A stretch of 64,000 nucleotides of DNA from Arcticibacterium luteifluviistationis. Its GTDB lineage: Bacteria > Bacteroidota > Bacteroidia > Cytophagales > Spirosomataceae. Within the stretch, counting starts at the first letter, position 1. Each line of letters opens with the position of its first letter. Shown here one piece after another: positions 53,191 through 62,893 of this stretch. The position numbers and the translations under genes are program-made. Under the pieces are notes generated by a model. That model did not search any database and was not told where the DNA came from. It saw only the letters and a list, made by a program, of their open reading frames with translations. The DNA lies in contig NZ_CP029480.1 of assembly GCF_003258705.1 (NCBI RefSeq), positions 4,030,001-4,094,000 of the forward strand, given 5' to 3'.

Positions 53191-54857
53191 TTTTGAAAAG
53201 GTAAAGTTACGTCAATAGTAGTCCCTTCTTCAGCACTACTCATTTCAAAGCTTCCGCCCAAAACATCAGTTCGAGCTTTCATATTACTTAAACCAGAACC
53301 TCCAGATACGTCATTTATGTCAAAACCCTTACCATCGTCAGAGTAATAAAGGTTTACTTGTTTTTTTTCCTCCGTCAAAACTAAAACAATATTTTCCGCA
53401 GCCGAATGTTTGATTCCGTTATTAAGGCATTCTTGTGCAATTCTAAACAAGCAAATGTTTACATCATCTCCAAAATTCCCCTGCCTTTCTCCGCTATGAT
53501 ATATAAACTCAATTTCAATGTTCGTGAGCGGTTTTAACATCAAAACCAAGTTTTGAACAGATTTGGCTACGCCAAAATCCATTAAAGACTGTGGCATCAA
53601 ATTGAAAGTCATACGTCTTACCTCCTTTACCGTATCGTCTATAATATTTTTTAATGCGTTTTTACCTTCGGCTGGAAGCTCTTGACTTTGTATTAAAAGT
53701 TTCAGGTGAGTTAGCATTGGTCCCAAACCATCGTGAAGTTCTTTTGAGAGCCTTAAACGTTCTTTCTCTTGTCCTGAAACTATAGCAGACCTAAGTTCTC
53801 GCTGCCTTTGACTTTCTGACTCATTAATCTTCCGTAACTGTTCTTTCATGGAAAGCAACGACTTTCCTAGCGTATCGTTTTCTCCAATTAACTTATAATC
53901 TGCTGCCAGGTTCATCTCTCCTATCTCCTTTGAAAAAGCTATGGTAGACTTAAACTTAGCAACCATCTCAGACAACGAATCGTACATGATTCTCATTTCA
54001 TAACCCACTGGGCTGGCATTGATTTCAAAATCATAATCGCCATGAGACATCCTGTCTAAGTAATATTTCATTCTTAAAAGTGGCCGTGTAAGGGCTCCAG
54101 CTAAGAAAAGCGACAAAATGAAAATCACAAGAATAGACAAAACAAGAATGAGAATGAGATTCTTTTTCAAAGCTACCAAGGGCTCTAAAGCCTCCTCCGT
54201 GTCTATCTCTGAAAGTATAGCCCACTTCAAACCTCTCGCATTTAAAAACTGATAAGCTCCATAAACCTCCACCCCTCTATACTCATCGTAAATACCTTTC
54301 CCCTCCTTCTGATTAAAGGCTTCCAAAACACCTAAAGAGCGGCATTCAAAGTCATAAGGGGCTTTCTCAGGAAAAAACCTAGACCGAGAACGTAACCTAA
54401 AGTCTTCCCCTACTAGGTACGACTCGCCACTTTTCCCCATCCCAGTTCTTTCTAAAAGTATTTTTTTTATCTCATCTCCATCTTCATAACTAATCCGAAA
54501 AGTCCGACTTTCTTCCTTTTTAACAAAAGCTAATTTTAGTAAGCCTCCGCTCCTTAAACCAGTTACATCATGTATTCCTTCTAGTTCAGACCTTTTATCT
54601 AAGAGTTTTGACAATTCCTCTTCTTCTATCAATTCACCTTCTTGACCCTGCTCAAAGGCACTCCACTCTCTTTCCAGAAAGTCTTCAATCTGCACTCGTT
54701 TCAAGCCTCTTATAGAGGTCAATTGTAGTAAAACACGCTCATCAATAGATGTTTTGAACTGTTGATAAAAAAAGAGCGAGACAAGCAAAATAGTTGGTAC
54801 AAAAAGTAAATTGACCAAAAAGACTACCCAAAACTTTATACTTATCCCGTTCTTCAT
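53187..54857 (-). CDS. Sensor histidine kinase (HisKA_3, Cache-like sensor)
   Basis: 556 residues. A first membrane helix (about 9-31), an extracytoplasmic sensor domain (32-230) with a GKSGESYLVGEDFRLRSRSR stretch (141-160) typical of Cache domains, a second helix (about 233-256), a HAMP-like linker, the HisKA_3 dimerisation helix with phospho-acceptor His375 (KELHDGLGP), and a HATPase_c domain with N box (RIAQECLNNGIKHS), DDGKGFD and GGSGLSNMKAR. It senses a small ligand outside the membrane and phosphorylates the response regulator encoded next to it. The ligand is unknown. Confidence 0.95.
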   Translation of the reverse strand: MKNGISIKFWVVFLVNLLFVPTILLVSLFFYQQFKTSIDERVLLQLTSIRGLKRVQIEDFLEREWSAFEQGQEGELIEEEELSKLLDKRSELEGIHDVTGLRSGGLLKLAFVKKEESRTFRISYEDGDEIKKILLERTGMGKSGESYLVGEDFRLRSRSRFFPEKAPYDFECRSLGVLEAFNQKEGKGIYDEYRGVEVYGAYQFLNARGLKWAILSEIDTEEALEPLVALKKNLILILVLSILVIFILSLFLAGALTRPLLRMKYYLDRMSHGDYDFEINASPVGYEMRIMYDSLSEMVAKFKSTIAFSKEIGEMNLAADYKLIGENDTLGKSLLSMKEQLRKINESESQRQRELRSAIVSGQEKERLRLSKELHDGLGPMLTHLKLLIQSQELPAEGKNALKNIIDDTVKEVRRMTFNLMPQSLMDFGVAKSVQNLVLMLKPLTNIEIEFIYHSGERQGNFGDDVNICLFRIAQECLNNGIKHSAAENIVLVLTEEKKQVNLYYSDDGKGFDINDVSGGSGLSNMKARTDVLGGSFEMSSAEEGTTIDVTLPFQK

Positions 54858-54890
54858 CCAGCTTACCTTTTAATGTGTGAGCTGCTTATC

Positions 54891-56615
54891 TTAAGCTTTT
54901 AGCTCCACCAATTCTGCCTCTACAAAACCCATTAATTCTGAAATAGTGTCTTTTGAGAAGTCAAATTTGATATCCATAGCTTCATAAATTTGACCAATAG
55001 TACCTGTATAGCCCATTTTCAAACCTCTTAAATATGCTTCTAGGCCTTTCTTTGGATCTTTTTTATAATTACGCCAAACCGAAATAGCTCCTAGCTGAGC
55101 CATACCGTATTCAATATAATAAAATGGTAGTTCAAAAATATGTAATTGTCTGTGCCAACTAGCTTCCTTAAATTTCTCTAAGCCCGACCAGTCTGTTTGT
55201 GTATCTGAAAATTCTTCAAAAACTTTTACCCACTCCGCCTGTCTTTCTTCTGCTGTATGCGTAGGGTTTTCATAAATCCAATGTTGAAATTTATCCACCG
55301 TAGCTATCCAAGGCAATACTGTTAAGATATCCTCAAGATGTTCAATTTTTGCCCTTTTCAACTCTTCTGGAGTTTCAAAAAAGGCATCCCAATGTTCCAT
55401 AGAAATTAATTCCATAGCCATAGATGCTACTTCTGCCACTTCTGAAGTAGTGTTTTTAAACATACTCAGAGGAAGCTCTCTCACCTCAAAAGAATGAATA
55501 GCGTGACCTCCTTCATGTACCATTGTAACCACATCTCTCAGTGTACTGGTGGCATTCATAAAGATAAAAGGAACACCAATTTCCATTAATGGATAATTGT
55601 ATCCACCCGGAGCCTTCCCTACTCTTGATTCTACATCAAAATGCCCCATTTTACGCATAATGCGAATATAGTCGCCAAGCGTTTTGTCTATTTTATCAAA
55701 GCAAACTTCTGTTTTGTCGAGCAAGTCTTCCCCATTCGTAAATGGTTTTAAACCCTCTCTACCTTCCACATCTACTTTTTTATCCCATGGCCTGTAAGCA
55801 TCTAGGTTTAGTTTAGCCTTTCTTTCTTTTTGACCTGCATTAAGCAATGGCACCACTGCTTCCGCCACCGACTCATGAAAATCAAAACAGTCTTTTGGCG
55901 TATAATCAAACCTCCCTAAAGAAGCGAAAGCGTAATCTCTATAGTTTTTAAAGTCTGCATTTTCAGCTACTTTTTGCCTAAGTCCTTTTAATTCATCAAA
56001 GAGCTTATCCAGTTTGGTTCTATCTTCCTCTCTTCGTTCTCCTATTTTAAACCACGCTTCTTCTCTTTTAGCTCGGTTTGTCCCCATCAAAAAAGAACCT
56101 GCCTTTTGAAGCGTCATTTCTTCGTCATCTATAGTAACGGTCATGGCTCCAGTAGCCGCCTGATACTCCGTAGATTTCGTTTGAATTTCAGTAACTATAG
56201 GAATATTTGCTTCTCTAAATATCTCCACCGACTTTTTCATGCTTCTTAGAGCAATCTTATAACCACTTCCTTTTAAATCTTTCAAGAAAGGGTTTTCCAA
56301 AGCCTTTTTATTAAGCTTATCGTCAAAAACAGCTAAGTGTGGCTGTACTTCTGTTACAAAGTATTGATAGTTTTTTTGAGCTTCTTCATTCTTAGTATCG
56401 CAGGTCATTTTGATATATCGCCACGCCATGTTTTCAGACAAATAAGACTCTAATTCGTCTCTGTCTTTAAACCACTTTTCTAGCTCATCAGCAGACTTTA
56501 TTTCCCTACTTACTAAATCTTCGTAAAAACCTTTAAGGCTATCCCACCCATTCAGTTCAAAGTCTTCTCCTAAAAATTTTCTCGGTTTGCGTGTTGGTAT
56601 AACTAGTTCTTGCAA
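54891..56615 (-). CDS. M3 family oligoendopeptidase (PepF-like)
   Basis: 574 residues, a cytoplasmic metallopeptidase with the HEGGH motif (367-371, in TMVHEGGHAIHSF) and a third zinc ligand Glu near 395 (TTSEVAEVASM). The conserved helical N-terminal half and YNYPLMEIGVPFIFMNATSTL segment are typical of the M3B family. It degrades short peptides, not whole proteins. It lies 33 bases downstream of... and on the same strand as the kinase gene's far end, but with its own unit; no partner gene is adjacent. Ordinary housekeeping. Confidence 0.93.
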   Translation of the reverse strand: MQELVIPTRKPRKFLGEDFELNGWDSLKGFYEDLVSREIKSADELEKWFKDRDELESYLSENMAWRYIKMTCDTKNEEAQKNYQYFVTEVQPHLAVFDDKLNKKALENPFLKDLKGSGYKIALRSMKKSVEIFREANIPIVTEIQTKSTEYQAATGAMTVTIDDEEMTLQKAGSFLMGTNRAKREEAWFKIGERREEDRTKLDKLFDELKGLRQKVAENADFKNYRDYAFASLGRFDYTPKDCFDFHESVAEAVVPLLNAGQKERKAKLNLDAYRPWDKKVDVEGREGLKPFTNGEDLLDKTEVCFDKIDKTLGDYIRIMRKMGHFDVESRVGKAPGGYNYPLMEIGVPFIFMNATSTLRDVVTMVHEGGHAIHSFEVRELPLSMFKNTTSEVAEVASMAMELISMEHWDAFFETPEELKRAKIEHLEDILTVLPWIATVDKFQHWIYENPTHTAEERQAEWVKVFEEFSDTQTDWSGLEKFKEASWHRQLHIFELPFYYIEYGMAQLGAISVWRNYKKDPKKGLEAYLRGLKMGYTGTIGQIYEAMDIKFDFSKDTISELMGFVEAELVELKA

Positions 56616-56974
56616 TGTGTTGTTCTCTTAATGTTTCGTCAAAATTAGTAAACGCTAGTGATAGCTGGAAAGTTTGGGGAGGAGTATTAATTGAGTTAAA
56701 CGACTGGTGTTGTGCTAAAACTTCGGGGTTAATTCGATTTAATACCGAAAACTTAACAACTCATGCTAGATTTTCGGTATTAAAATTTTGTCAGAAACTA
56801 ATATTCATTCGAAGAGTTTACTTTCCCAAGATCCAAAGCTGAGCTTCGCTTATAGTGTAAATAGACTCTTTTCGACTTCGATCGAGCTGATATACCTAGC
56901 CTTTTTGACAGGGAACTAATAGGCTTAAACCAAATAGAAGGCGATTCTCAGAAATGTCCTTTACTAAACATATT
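56616..56974. other. 359-bp gap with no convincing gene
   Basis: The longest gene-free stretch. An open frame of 75 codons at 56615-56842 (plus) has no recognisable protein pattern and lies opposite the peptidase start, so it is treated as chance. The main visible structure is the perfect inverted repeat at 56738-56784. The rest looks like ordinary AT-rich spacer; the minus-strand start of the peptidase and the end of ygiQ border it. Confidence 0.6.
56738..56784. repeat. Perfect 14-bp inverted repeat
   Basis: TTTAATACCGAAAA at 56738-56751 and TTTTCGGTATTAAA at 56771-56784 are exact complements separated by 19 bases. It could be a hairpin terminator for the minus-strand ygiQ gene (190 bases beyond its stop), an operator for the peptidase gene (123 bases before its start), or the ends of a small element. 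Confidence 0.75.
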
Positions 56975-58957
56975 CTACGCCCAGCCTTTCTTCTTCTTGA
57001 AGTTCTTCTTTTTCCTAGGAGCTTCGCTTTGAGTAATATTATTTTGACTGGCGGCCTTGTTCTTCTTAAATTTTGAAGGTTTTCCCTCAGAAAACTCTTT
57101 ACGCTCTGCTTTAACAGGATGAGCTAAAAGTTGTTTGGCTAAATCAGGTCTACCTAATTTATTCAACCTACTTTTTATCCAGCCTCTCATGTCATTTTTC
57201 CACCAGAAAAAATACTTGTTTTGTGTCTGTTTTTCTTCTCTTGTCTTTACCGTTTTAATAGGCTGTAAAGTATACGGATGCACCCCAGAGTAATAAATAA
57301 CCGTTGCCACGGTCATTGGAGTAGGTGTAAAGTCTTGTACTTGTTCCAGCTTGAAACCCATGTCTTTGGTTTCTGCCGCAAGGTTTGCCATATCGGCCTC
57401 TTCACAGCCTGGGTGAGAACTAATGAAATAAGGAATAAGTGGCTGCTTTAAGCCATGCTTTTCTTGAATGGCGTCATACTTATCTTTAAATTTCCTAAAG
57501 TGCTTAAAGGAAGGCTTACGCATTACCTTCAGAGTATTGTCTGCGGTATGTTCAGGAGCCACCTTTAACCTACCAGAAACGTGACGTGTAACCAGCTGCT
57601 CCATGTATTCGTCATGGTTGCCGTCTTCGTTGTTTTTATTGAAATCATCTACCAATAAATCATAACGAATTCCTGAACCCACAAAAGCCTTTTTGACCTC
57701 TGGGTGCTCATCTACCTTTTTATAGATTTCTGTTAAAGGATTATGAGAAGTATCAAGATTTGAACAAATCACAGGGTGAATACAACTAGGAGCTTGGCAT
57801 CTACCACAAATGGCTTCATCCTTACCTTTCATACGGTACATATTTGCAGATGGCCCTCCTAGGTCTGAAATGTAACCTTTAAAATCTGGCAACTTTACAA
57901 GCTCGTCCACCTCTTTCATGATAGACTCCTGCGAACGCGATGCAATAAACTTACCTTGATGTGCAGAAATAGTACAAAAACTACAGCCTCCAAAACAGCC
58001 TCGGTGCATATTCACCGAAAACTTAATCATTTCGTATGCAGGTATTGGCCCTCTTTTCTTGTATTTCGGATGTGGCTGCCTGGTGTAGGGCATGTCAAAA
58101 GACTTATCCATCTCTTGCTCATTCATGGTCACAAAGGGCGGATTAATTACCAAGGTTTTCCCACCTATCTTTTGGGTCAACCTGTTCGCCTGCCACTTAT
58201 TCGACTCCACCTCCACCAACTTAAAGTTAGAGGCATATTTGATTTTGTCTTCCAAGCAAGCTTCGTGACTTGAAAGCTCTATAGTATTCCAGCCTTTGTA
58301 AGACCTAACCTCTCCGGTTGTATCTTCTAAATATGAAATTTGATTAACGTCTTTTATACTTCCTAAGGGCACTCCTTTCTGTACCAATTTCAAAATATCT
58401 CTTAAAGGCTGCTCACCCATTCCGTATACCAACATATCGGCACCTGAGTCAGCCAAAATACTTGGAAAAAGCTTATCTGCCCAGTAATCATAATGTGTCA
58501 CTCTACGCAGCGAAGCCTCTATTCCTCCTATCAAAACAGGTACATCAGGATAGAGTTCTTTCAATATTTTAGTGTAAACCGTGGTAGCATAATCCGGCCT
58601 AAAACCAGCCTCGCCACCAGGTGTATAACTGTCGTCTGAACGTCTGCGTTTATTGGCCGTATAATGATTCACCATAGAATCCATACAGCCAGCTGTTACA
58701 CCAAAAAAGTATTTTGGCTTACCAAACTTTTTAAAATCACGAAGGTCATCTTGCCAGTTTGGCTGAGGGATAATGGCTACCCTAAATCCTTCGCTTTCTA
58801 TAATACGACCGATAACTGCTGTTCCAAAAGAAGGGTGATCCACATAAGCATCACCAGAAACTAAAACCACATCCACTTCATCCCATCCACGCATCTCCAC
58901 TTCCTTCATGGTGATAGGTAGCCAATGCGTCACAGGTCTTTCTCTTACTTTTATCAT
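56975..58957 (-). CDS. ygiQ: YgiQ family radical SAM protein
   Basis: 660 residues from ATG 58957; the longer frame to 59119 adds 54 residues not seen in the family, whose N-terminus is the RPVTHWLPIT segment found here at once. The YgiQ N-terminal domain (VDVVLVSGDAYVDHPSFG) precedes the radical SAM core with CFGGCSFC, which binds the 4Fe-4S cluster. A Lys-rich C-terminal tail is typical. The reaction is unknown in this family. The gene is alone on the minus strand. Confidence 0.93.
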   Translation of the reverse strand: MIKVRERPVTHWLPITMKEVEMRGWDEVDVVLVSGDAYVDHPSFGTAVIGRIIESEGFRVAIIPQPNWQDDLRDFKKFGKPKYFFGVTAGCMDSMVNHYTANKRRRSDDSYTPGGEAGFRPDYATTVYTKILKELYPDVPVLIGGIEASLRRVTHYDYWADKLFPSILADSGADMLVYGMGEQPLRDILKLVQKGVPLGSIKDVNQISYLEDTTGEVRSYKGWNTIELSSHEACLEDKIKYASNFKLVEVESNKWQANRLTQKIGGKTLVINPPFVTMNEQEMDKSFDMPYTRQPHPKYKKRGPIPAYEMIKFSVNMHRGCFGGCSFCTISAHQGKFIASRSQESIMKEVDELVKLPDFKGYISDLGGPSANMYRMKGKDEAICGRCQAPSCIHPVICSNLDTSHNPLTEIYKKVDEHPEVKKAFVGSGIRYDLLVDDFNKNNEDGNHDEYMEQLVTRHVSGRLKVAPEHTADNTLKVMRKPSFKHFRKFKDKYDAIQEKHGLKQPLIPYFISSHPGCEEADMANLAAETKDMGFKLEQVQDFTPTPMTVATVIYYSGVHPYTLQPIKTVKTREEKQTQNKYFFWWKNDMRGWIKSRLNKLGRPDLAKQLLAHPVKAERKEFSEGKPSKFKKNKAASQNNITQSEAPRKKKNFKKKKGWA

Positions 58958-59161
58958 AGTACTCGTATTTTTCACAAAGTACTTGAATAATTGCCACAAT
59001 TCTCTGTATTGGTGCAGTTTGTTCAATAAGACTAACTTCCTCTTGGGCCTATTATTTTTTATAAACTCATGCAACAAAAGGCCAAATAGTGTTTCGTTTC
59101 GTTGATATAAGCATAACAAATGAAAACCGCATCATCTTAAATAAATTAGAACTCACAAACT

Positions 59162-60322
59162 ATGAAAACATTATTCCTTTTAATTTCTAGCGTTTTTTAT
59201 TTCGCTCCATCCTGTTCAGACTCTACTCAAAAAAACATTGATCTCGACTCTAACGAGGAGTTGAAAATGGTCGTAGCTTTTGATAATCTAGAATTCACAA
59301 GACCCGTAGATTTCCAGTCACCTAAAGATGGCACTAACAGAATTTTTGTGGTGGAACAAGAGGGCATTATTTCTGTTTTTGAAAACAAACCTGAAGTTAA
59401 AGAAAAAAGTATTTTTCTAGACATCTCCGACCAAGTTGACGATGAGAGTAACGAAGAGGGATTACTTGGCTTAGCCTTTCATCCTAAATTTAAAGAAAAT
59501 GGTTTTTTCTACCTTAATTATACTGTTTCCAGTAGTGAAACCTATATTTCAAGGTTTACCGTTGATTCGTCAAATCCAAGCAAAGCGAACCCTAATAGTG
59601 AATTAATTCTTTTAAAATATGACCAACCTTATGGAAATCATAATGGCGGTCAAGTCATTTTTGGACCAGATGGCTTTCTTTATATTTCAGTAGGTGATGG
59701 TGGTTCTGGTGGCGACCCAAAAGGAAATGGTCAAAATGCAGGAACGCTTTTAGGTTCTATTTTAAGAATTGATGTGGATAAACCAGAAAATGGAAAAAAC
59801 TATGGTATTCCTCAAGACAATCCATTCGTAAATAGTACAAGCAAAAGAAAAGAAATTTTTGCCTACGGCTTAAGAAACCCTTGGCGTATAAGTTTTGATA
59901 CTGAAACAGGCAGACTTTGGTGTGCTGATGTGGGGCAAAATGCTTACGAAGAAGTAGACATTATTATTAAAGGTGGAAACTATGGCTGGAATGAAATGGA
60001 AGGCTTACACACCTATAAATCTGGTAGCAACTCTCCTGATTATATTGCTCCAGTATTAGAAATAGCACAAAGCACTGGCGACAAATCCATCACAGGAGGT
60101 TTTGCATATAGAGGAACGCTTCTACCCACTTTAGTTGGCAAATACATTTTCGCTGATTATGTCTCTGGCAGAATTTACGCCTTATCAGAAAATGCTGATG
60201 GCACTTTCACCAATGAGATTTTGATGGACCAATACCAGAACATTTCAGCTTTTGGAATAGACCAAGATAACGAACTTTATATCTGTGCTTTTGACGGAAA
60301 AATTTATACGCTTGAACAATAA
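59162..60322 (+). CDS. Soluble PQQ-dependent sugar dehydrogenase (aldose sugar dehydrogenase-like) lipoprotein
   Basis: 386 residues. An N-terminal lipobox (FAPSCSDS, Cys18) predicts a lipoprotein. The beta-propeller has the PF07995 pattern: GLLGLAFHPKFKENGFFYLNYT region, HNGGQVIFGPDGFLYISVGDGG, and FAYGLRNPWRISFDTETGRLW. These proteins, unlike the membrane-anchored quinoprotein above at 34.0-36.2 kb, use a different six-bladed fold and oxidise aldose sugars in the periplasm. PQQ synthesis genes are not in the window, so the cofactor must be made elsewhere or taken up. Confidence 0.92.
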   Translation: MKTLFLLISSVFYFAPSCSDSTQKNIDLDSNEELKMVVAFDNLEFTRPVDFQSPKDGTNRIFVVEQEGIISVFENKPEVKEKSIFLDISDQVDDESNEEGLLGLAFHPKFKENGFFYLNYTVSSSETYISRFTVDSSNPSKANPNSELILLKYDQPYGNHNGGQVIFGPDGFLYISVGDGGSGGDPKGNGQNAGTLLGSILRIDVDKPENGKNYGIPQDNPFVNSTSKRKEIFAYGLRNPWRISFDTETGRLWCADVGQNAYEEVDIIIKGGNYGWNEMEGLHTYKSGSNSPDYIAPVLEIAQSTGDKSITGGFAYRGTLLPTLVGKYIFADYVSGRIYALSENADGTFTNEILMDQYQNISAFGIDQDNELYICAFDGKIYTLEQ

Positions 60323-60392
60323 GCGTTTAAGTCTTTTTAACTACACGCTAAGGTAAATTCCCCTTATTTTGTGGCTCAACAAATTCTATTTG

Positions 60393-62819
60393 ATGCGGGC
60401 ACTTTTATCCTGTTTACTATTTCTTGGTGCATTTGGTCTTCAGGCTCAAACCTTTTACAAACTCAGAGGCTACGTTTATTCCGAAGATAATCAGCCTCTT
60501 CCTGGTGCCAATATCCGTGTATACGACTCCCAAACAGGAACGCAGGCAAACGCCGAAGGTCAATTTGAAATCAATCTAGAGCAAGGCCTACACCGCATTG
60601 GCGTGTCCTACATTGGTTATACCAGTGAATTTCTTGAGTTCGTTATTGAGGAAGATAACGTCAAGAATATCTTTCTGAAGGCCGACACCTCTATGCTTAA
60701 TGAGGTAGTAGTAAATGTCAAAAAGAAAGATTTTAGCTATGAGGTAGTTAGGAATGTTATTGAAAACAAAGAAAAGTACCTCAACCAATATCAAAACTAC
60801 CGCTGTAACACCTACGTCAAATCTCTGGAAGAGCCTGTCAATATAAAAGCTCCGAAACCAAGCAAAGACGACGACCCATTCAAAAACGATAGCATTCCAC
60901 AGAAAAATTATTTTGAAGCCAATATTACTCGATACGCCGCTCCTCCAAATAAACTAAAAGAAGAGCGAACGGCCGTTAAAAAAATAGGCGAACAAGAAAC
61001 TTTGTATTTCACCTCCACCACCGATGGAGAATTTGACCTTTATCAAAACCTACAACAAGTAAAAAGACTAAGTGAGAACTCCTTTGTCTCGCCTATTAGT
61101 CCGCTAGGTTTTGCATCATATAAATACAAGCTAGAAGACACCTTTTACGATGACGGAAAACTGGTTTATAAAATTTCAGTCAAACCAAAGCAAACCGGAA
61201 ATGCTCTTTATGAAGGTAAAATTGAGGTTATTGATCAATTGTGGGTTCTTAAAAACGTTGACTTAAAACTTTCAAAAAAGTCGCTTATCATTTATGATGA
61301 ATTTGCCTTCAAACAAGCTTATGAAAACATTGACGGGAAGTGGGTCATAAGTTCAGAACGATTTGAATGGAAGCTTAAAGAAGCAGGGCAAATAAAAACA
61401 GGAGTTACCACCGTTAGCCAGTCTGACTTTGTTTTTGACAGCATTTACGCCAAAAACTTCTTTGGCCCCGAACTAGCCAAAACTACGCAAGAAGCATACA
61501 AAAGAGATTCTACCTTTTGGGACAGCATAAGACCAGAACCCTTATCAAGAGAAGAGCGAGACGTGGTCAAAAAACAAGAAGCCTACGACCTCCGTGTTAA
61601 CTCAAAAGATTACCTTGATTCTATAGATGCTGTTTATAATAAGGTTACGTTTTTAAAAGTAGCTTGGAGTGGCGTAGGTCATGTTAATAGAGCCAAGAAA
61701 ACTAATTGGGAGTTTGGTTCTATTCCTTCGTTGATTAACGTTGTGGCTATTGGTGGCTGGCGTATGCAGTATAATATCAACTACCTAAAACGCTTTGAAA
61801 ACCGTAAACGAATCAAGGTTACCCCCTACCTTAACTACGGTTTTCTTAACCGTGATTTAAGGGGGCAACTTACCGTAGACTATCTCTATAATCCTGTTAA
61901 ACAATCAAGTCTTTTCCTAAACATCGGTCAGGGTTTTGATGTCATTAATGGAAGTGCCACCATTTCCGACATTATCAAAAGAAACAACTTTTACATAAAC
62001 ACCGGTCTAAACCTTGGCCATAGAACAGAGCTTTTTAACGGTTTTTATTTTAACACAGATATTCAGGTAAACAAACGAGAGGACTTTGGCGATTTTAAGT
62101 TTTCTAGGCTTGGTGATGAACTTTTTGACGAAAACGACCCGCAGGTTTTCCCAAACAGCACCATTCTGAAAACAAATTTCAAGATAGACTATACGCCAAA
62201 ACAGCTCTACATTTCAGAACCCAATGAAAAGATAGTTTTAGGCTCTAAATTTCCAACGTTCAGTTTGCAGTACAAGCGAGCATTTCAATTAGACAATGAG
62301 CTCAAAAAAGCTTTTACTAACATAGAGTTTAATATCGCTCAATATTTTAATGTGGGGATACTCGGCACTTCGGAATACAAAATCAGTATTGGTAAGTTTT
62401 TAGATACCACCAAGGTTGCTCCCATGGATTATAAATATCAAAGAGGTGGTGACCCCATTTGGTTTTCGCCTAGTATGTCTACCTATCAACTCATTCCTCA
62501 AACATTTAGCACTTTCGGTTGGGTATTTGAATCACATTATGAACATCAGTTTAATGGCTTTTTGACCAGCAAAATCCCACTCATTAATAAAACTGGCATT
62601 AATACTACCGTAGGAGCGGGTCTGCTTTATGTACCTGAGCAAAACTACCAATACTCCGAGCTTTATGCTGGCATAAATAGAGTTTTTAAACTAGGTAAAG
62701 CCAGATTTAGGCTTGGAGCGTATTATGTTACCTCACAGTCAAATCAATTTGGTTTTGACAGTGGTTTTAAGTTCTCTCTAGAGCCTTATAATAGAAATAA
62801 GAATACTTGGAGTTTTTGA
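60393..62819 (+). CDS. DUF5686 outer-membrane protein with carboxypeptidase-regulatory-like N-terminus
   Basis: 808 residues from ATG 60393; the longer frame begins at a TTG within a promoter-like TTATTTTG. A signal peptide (to FGLQAQ, near residue 19) is followed by a carboxypeptidase-regulatory-like domain (LRGYVYSEDNQPLPGANIRV, about 24-43 onward), then the DUF5686 region and a large predicted beta barrel to the C-terminus (NTWSF, ending in Phe). The family is of unknown function but common in Bacteroidota outer membranes. It is separate from the dxr gene after it. Confidence 0.85.
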   Translation: MRALLSCLLFLGAFGLQAQTFYKLRGYVYSEDNQPLPGANIRVYDSQTGTQANAEGQFEINLEQGLHRIGVSYIGYTSEFLEFVIEEDNVKNIFLKADTSMLNEVVVNVKKKDFSYEVVRNVIENKEKYLNQYQNYRCNTYVKSLEEPVNIKAPKPSKDDDPFKNDSIPQKNYFEANITRYAAPPNKLKEERTAVKKIGEQETLYFTSTTDGEFDLYQNLQQVKRLSENSFVSPISPLGFASYKYKLEDTFYDDGKLVYKISVKPKQTGNALYEGKIEVIDQLWVLKNVDLKLSKKSLIIYDEFAFKQAYENIDGKWVISSERFEWKLKEAGQIKTGVTTVSQSDFVFDSIYAKNFFGPELAKTTQEAYKRDSTFWDSIRPEPLSREERDVVKKQEAYDLRVNSKDYLDSIDAVYNKVTFLKVAWSGVGHVNRAKKTNWEFGSIPSLINVVAIGGWRMQYNINYLKRFENRKRIKVTPYLNYGFLNRDLRGQLTVDYLYNPVKQSSLFLNIGQGFDVINGSATISDIIKRNNFYINTGLNLGHRTELFNGFYFNTDIQVNKREDFGDFKFSRLGDELFDENDPQVFPNSTILKTNFKIDYTPKQLYISEPNEKIVLGSKFPTFSLQYKRAFQLDNELKKAFTNIEFNIAQYFNVGILGTSEYKISIGKFLDTTKVAPMDYKYQRGGDPIWFSPSMSTYQLIPQTFSTFGWVFESHYEHQFNGFLTSKIPLINKTGINTTVGAGLLYVPEQNYQYSELYAGINRVFKLGKARFRLGAYYVTSQSNQFGFDSGFKFSLEPYNRNKNTWSF

Positions 62820-62828
62820 TAAAAGCTC

Positions 62829-62867
62829 CTAATCCAAAGGGATTAGAACTAATCTCTGTTTTTTTTT
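62829..62867 (+). terminator. Weak terminator with two competing hairpins
   Basis: CTAATCC (62829-62835) pairs with GGATTAG (62840-62846), which can also pair with CTAATC (62849-62854). A run of nine T residues (62859-62867) lies 13 bases after the first stem and close to the second. It may end the DUF5686 transcript; the mutually exclusive stems might also attenuate transcription into dxr. Confidence 0.4.
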
Positions 62868-62893
62868 AGACCTTTGCAGTCAAATCCTTTTGC

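Noticed and set aside
56615-56842. 75-codon open frame on the plus strand
   Set aside because: No recognisable protein pattern, Cys/Trp-rich by chance, overlaps the first base of the peptidase gene and lies in a region with an inverted repeat.
58958-59119. 54-residue N-terminal extension of ygiQ
   Set aside because: The family begins with the RPVTxW segment found directly at 58957; the extension has no similarity to it.
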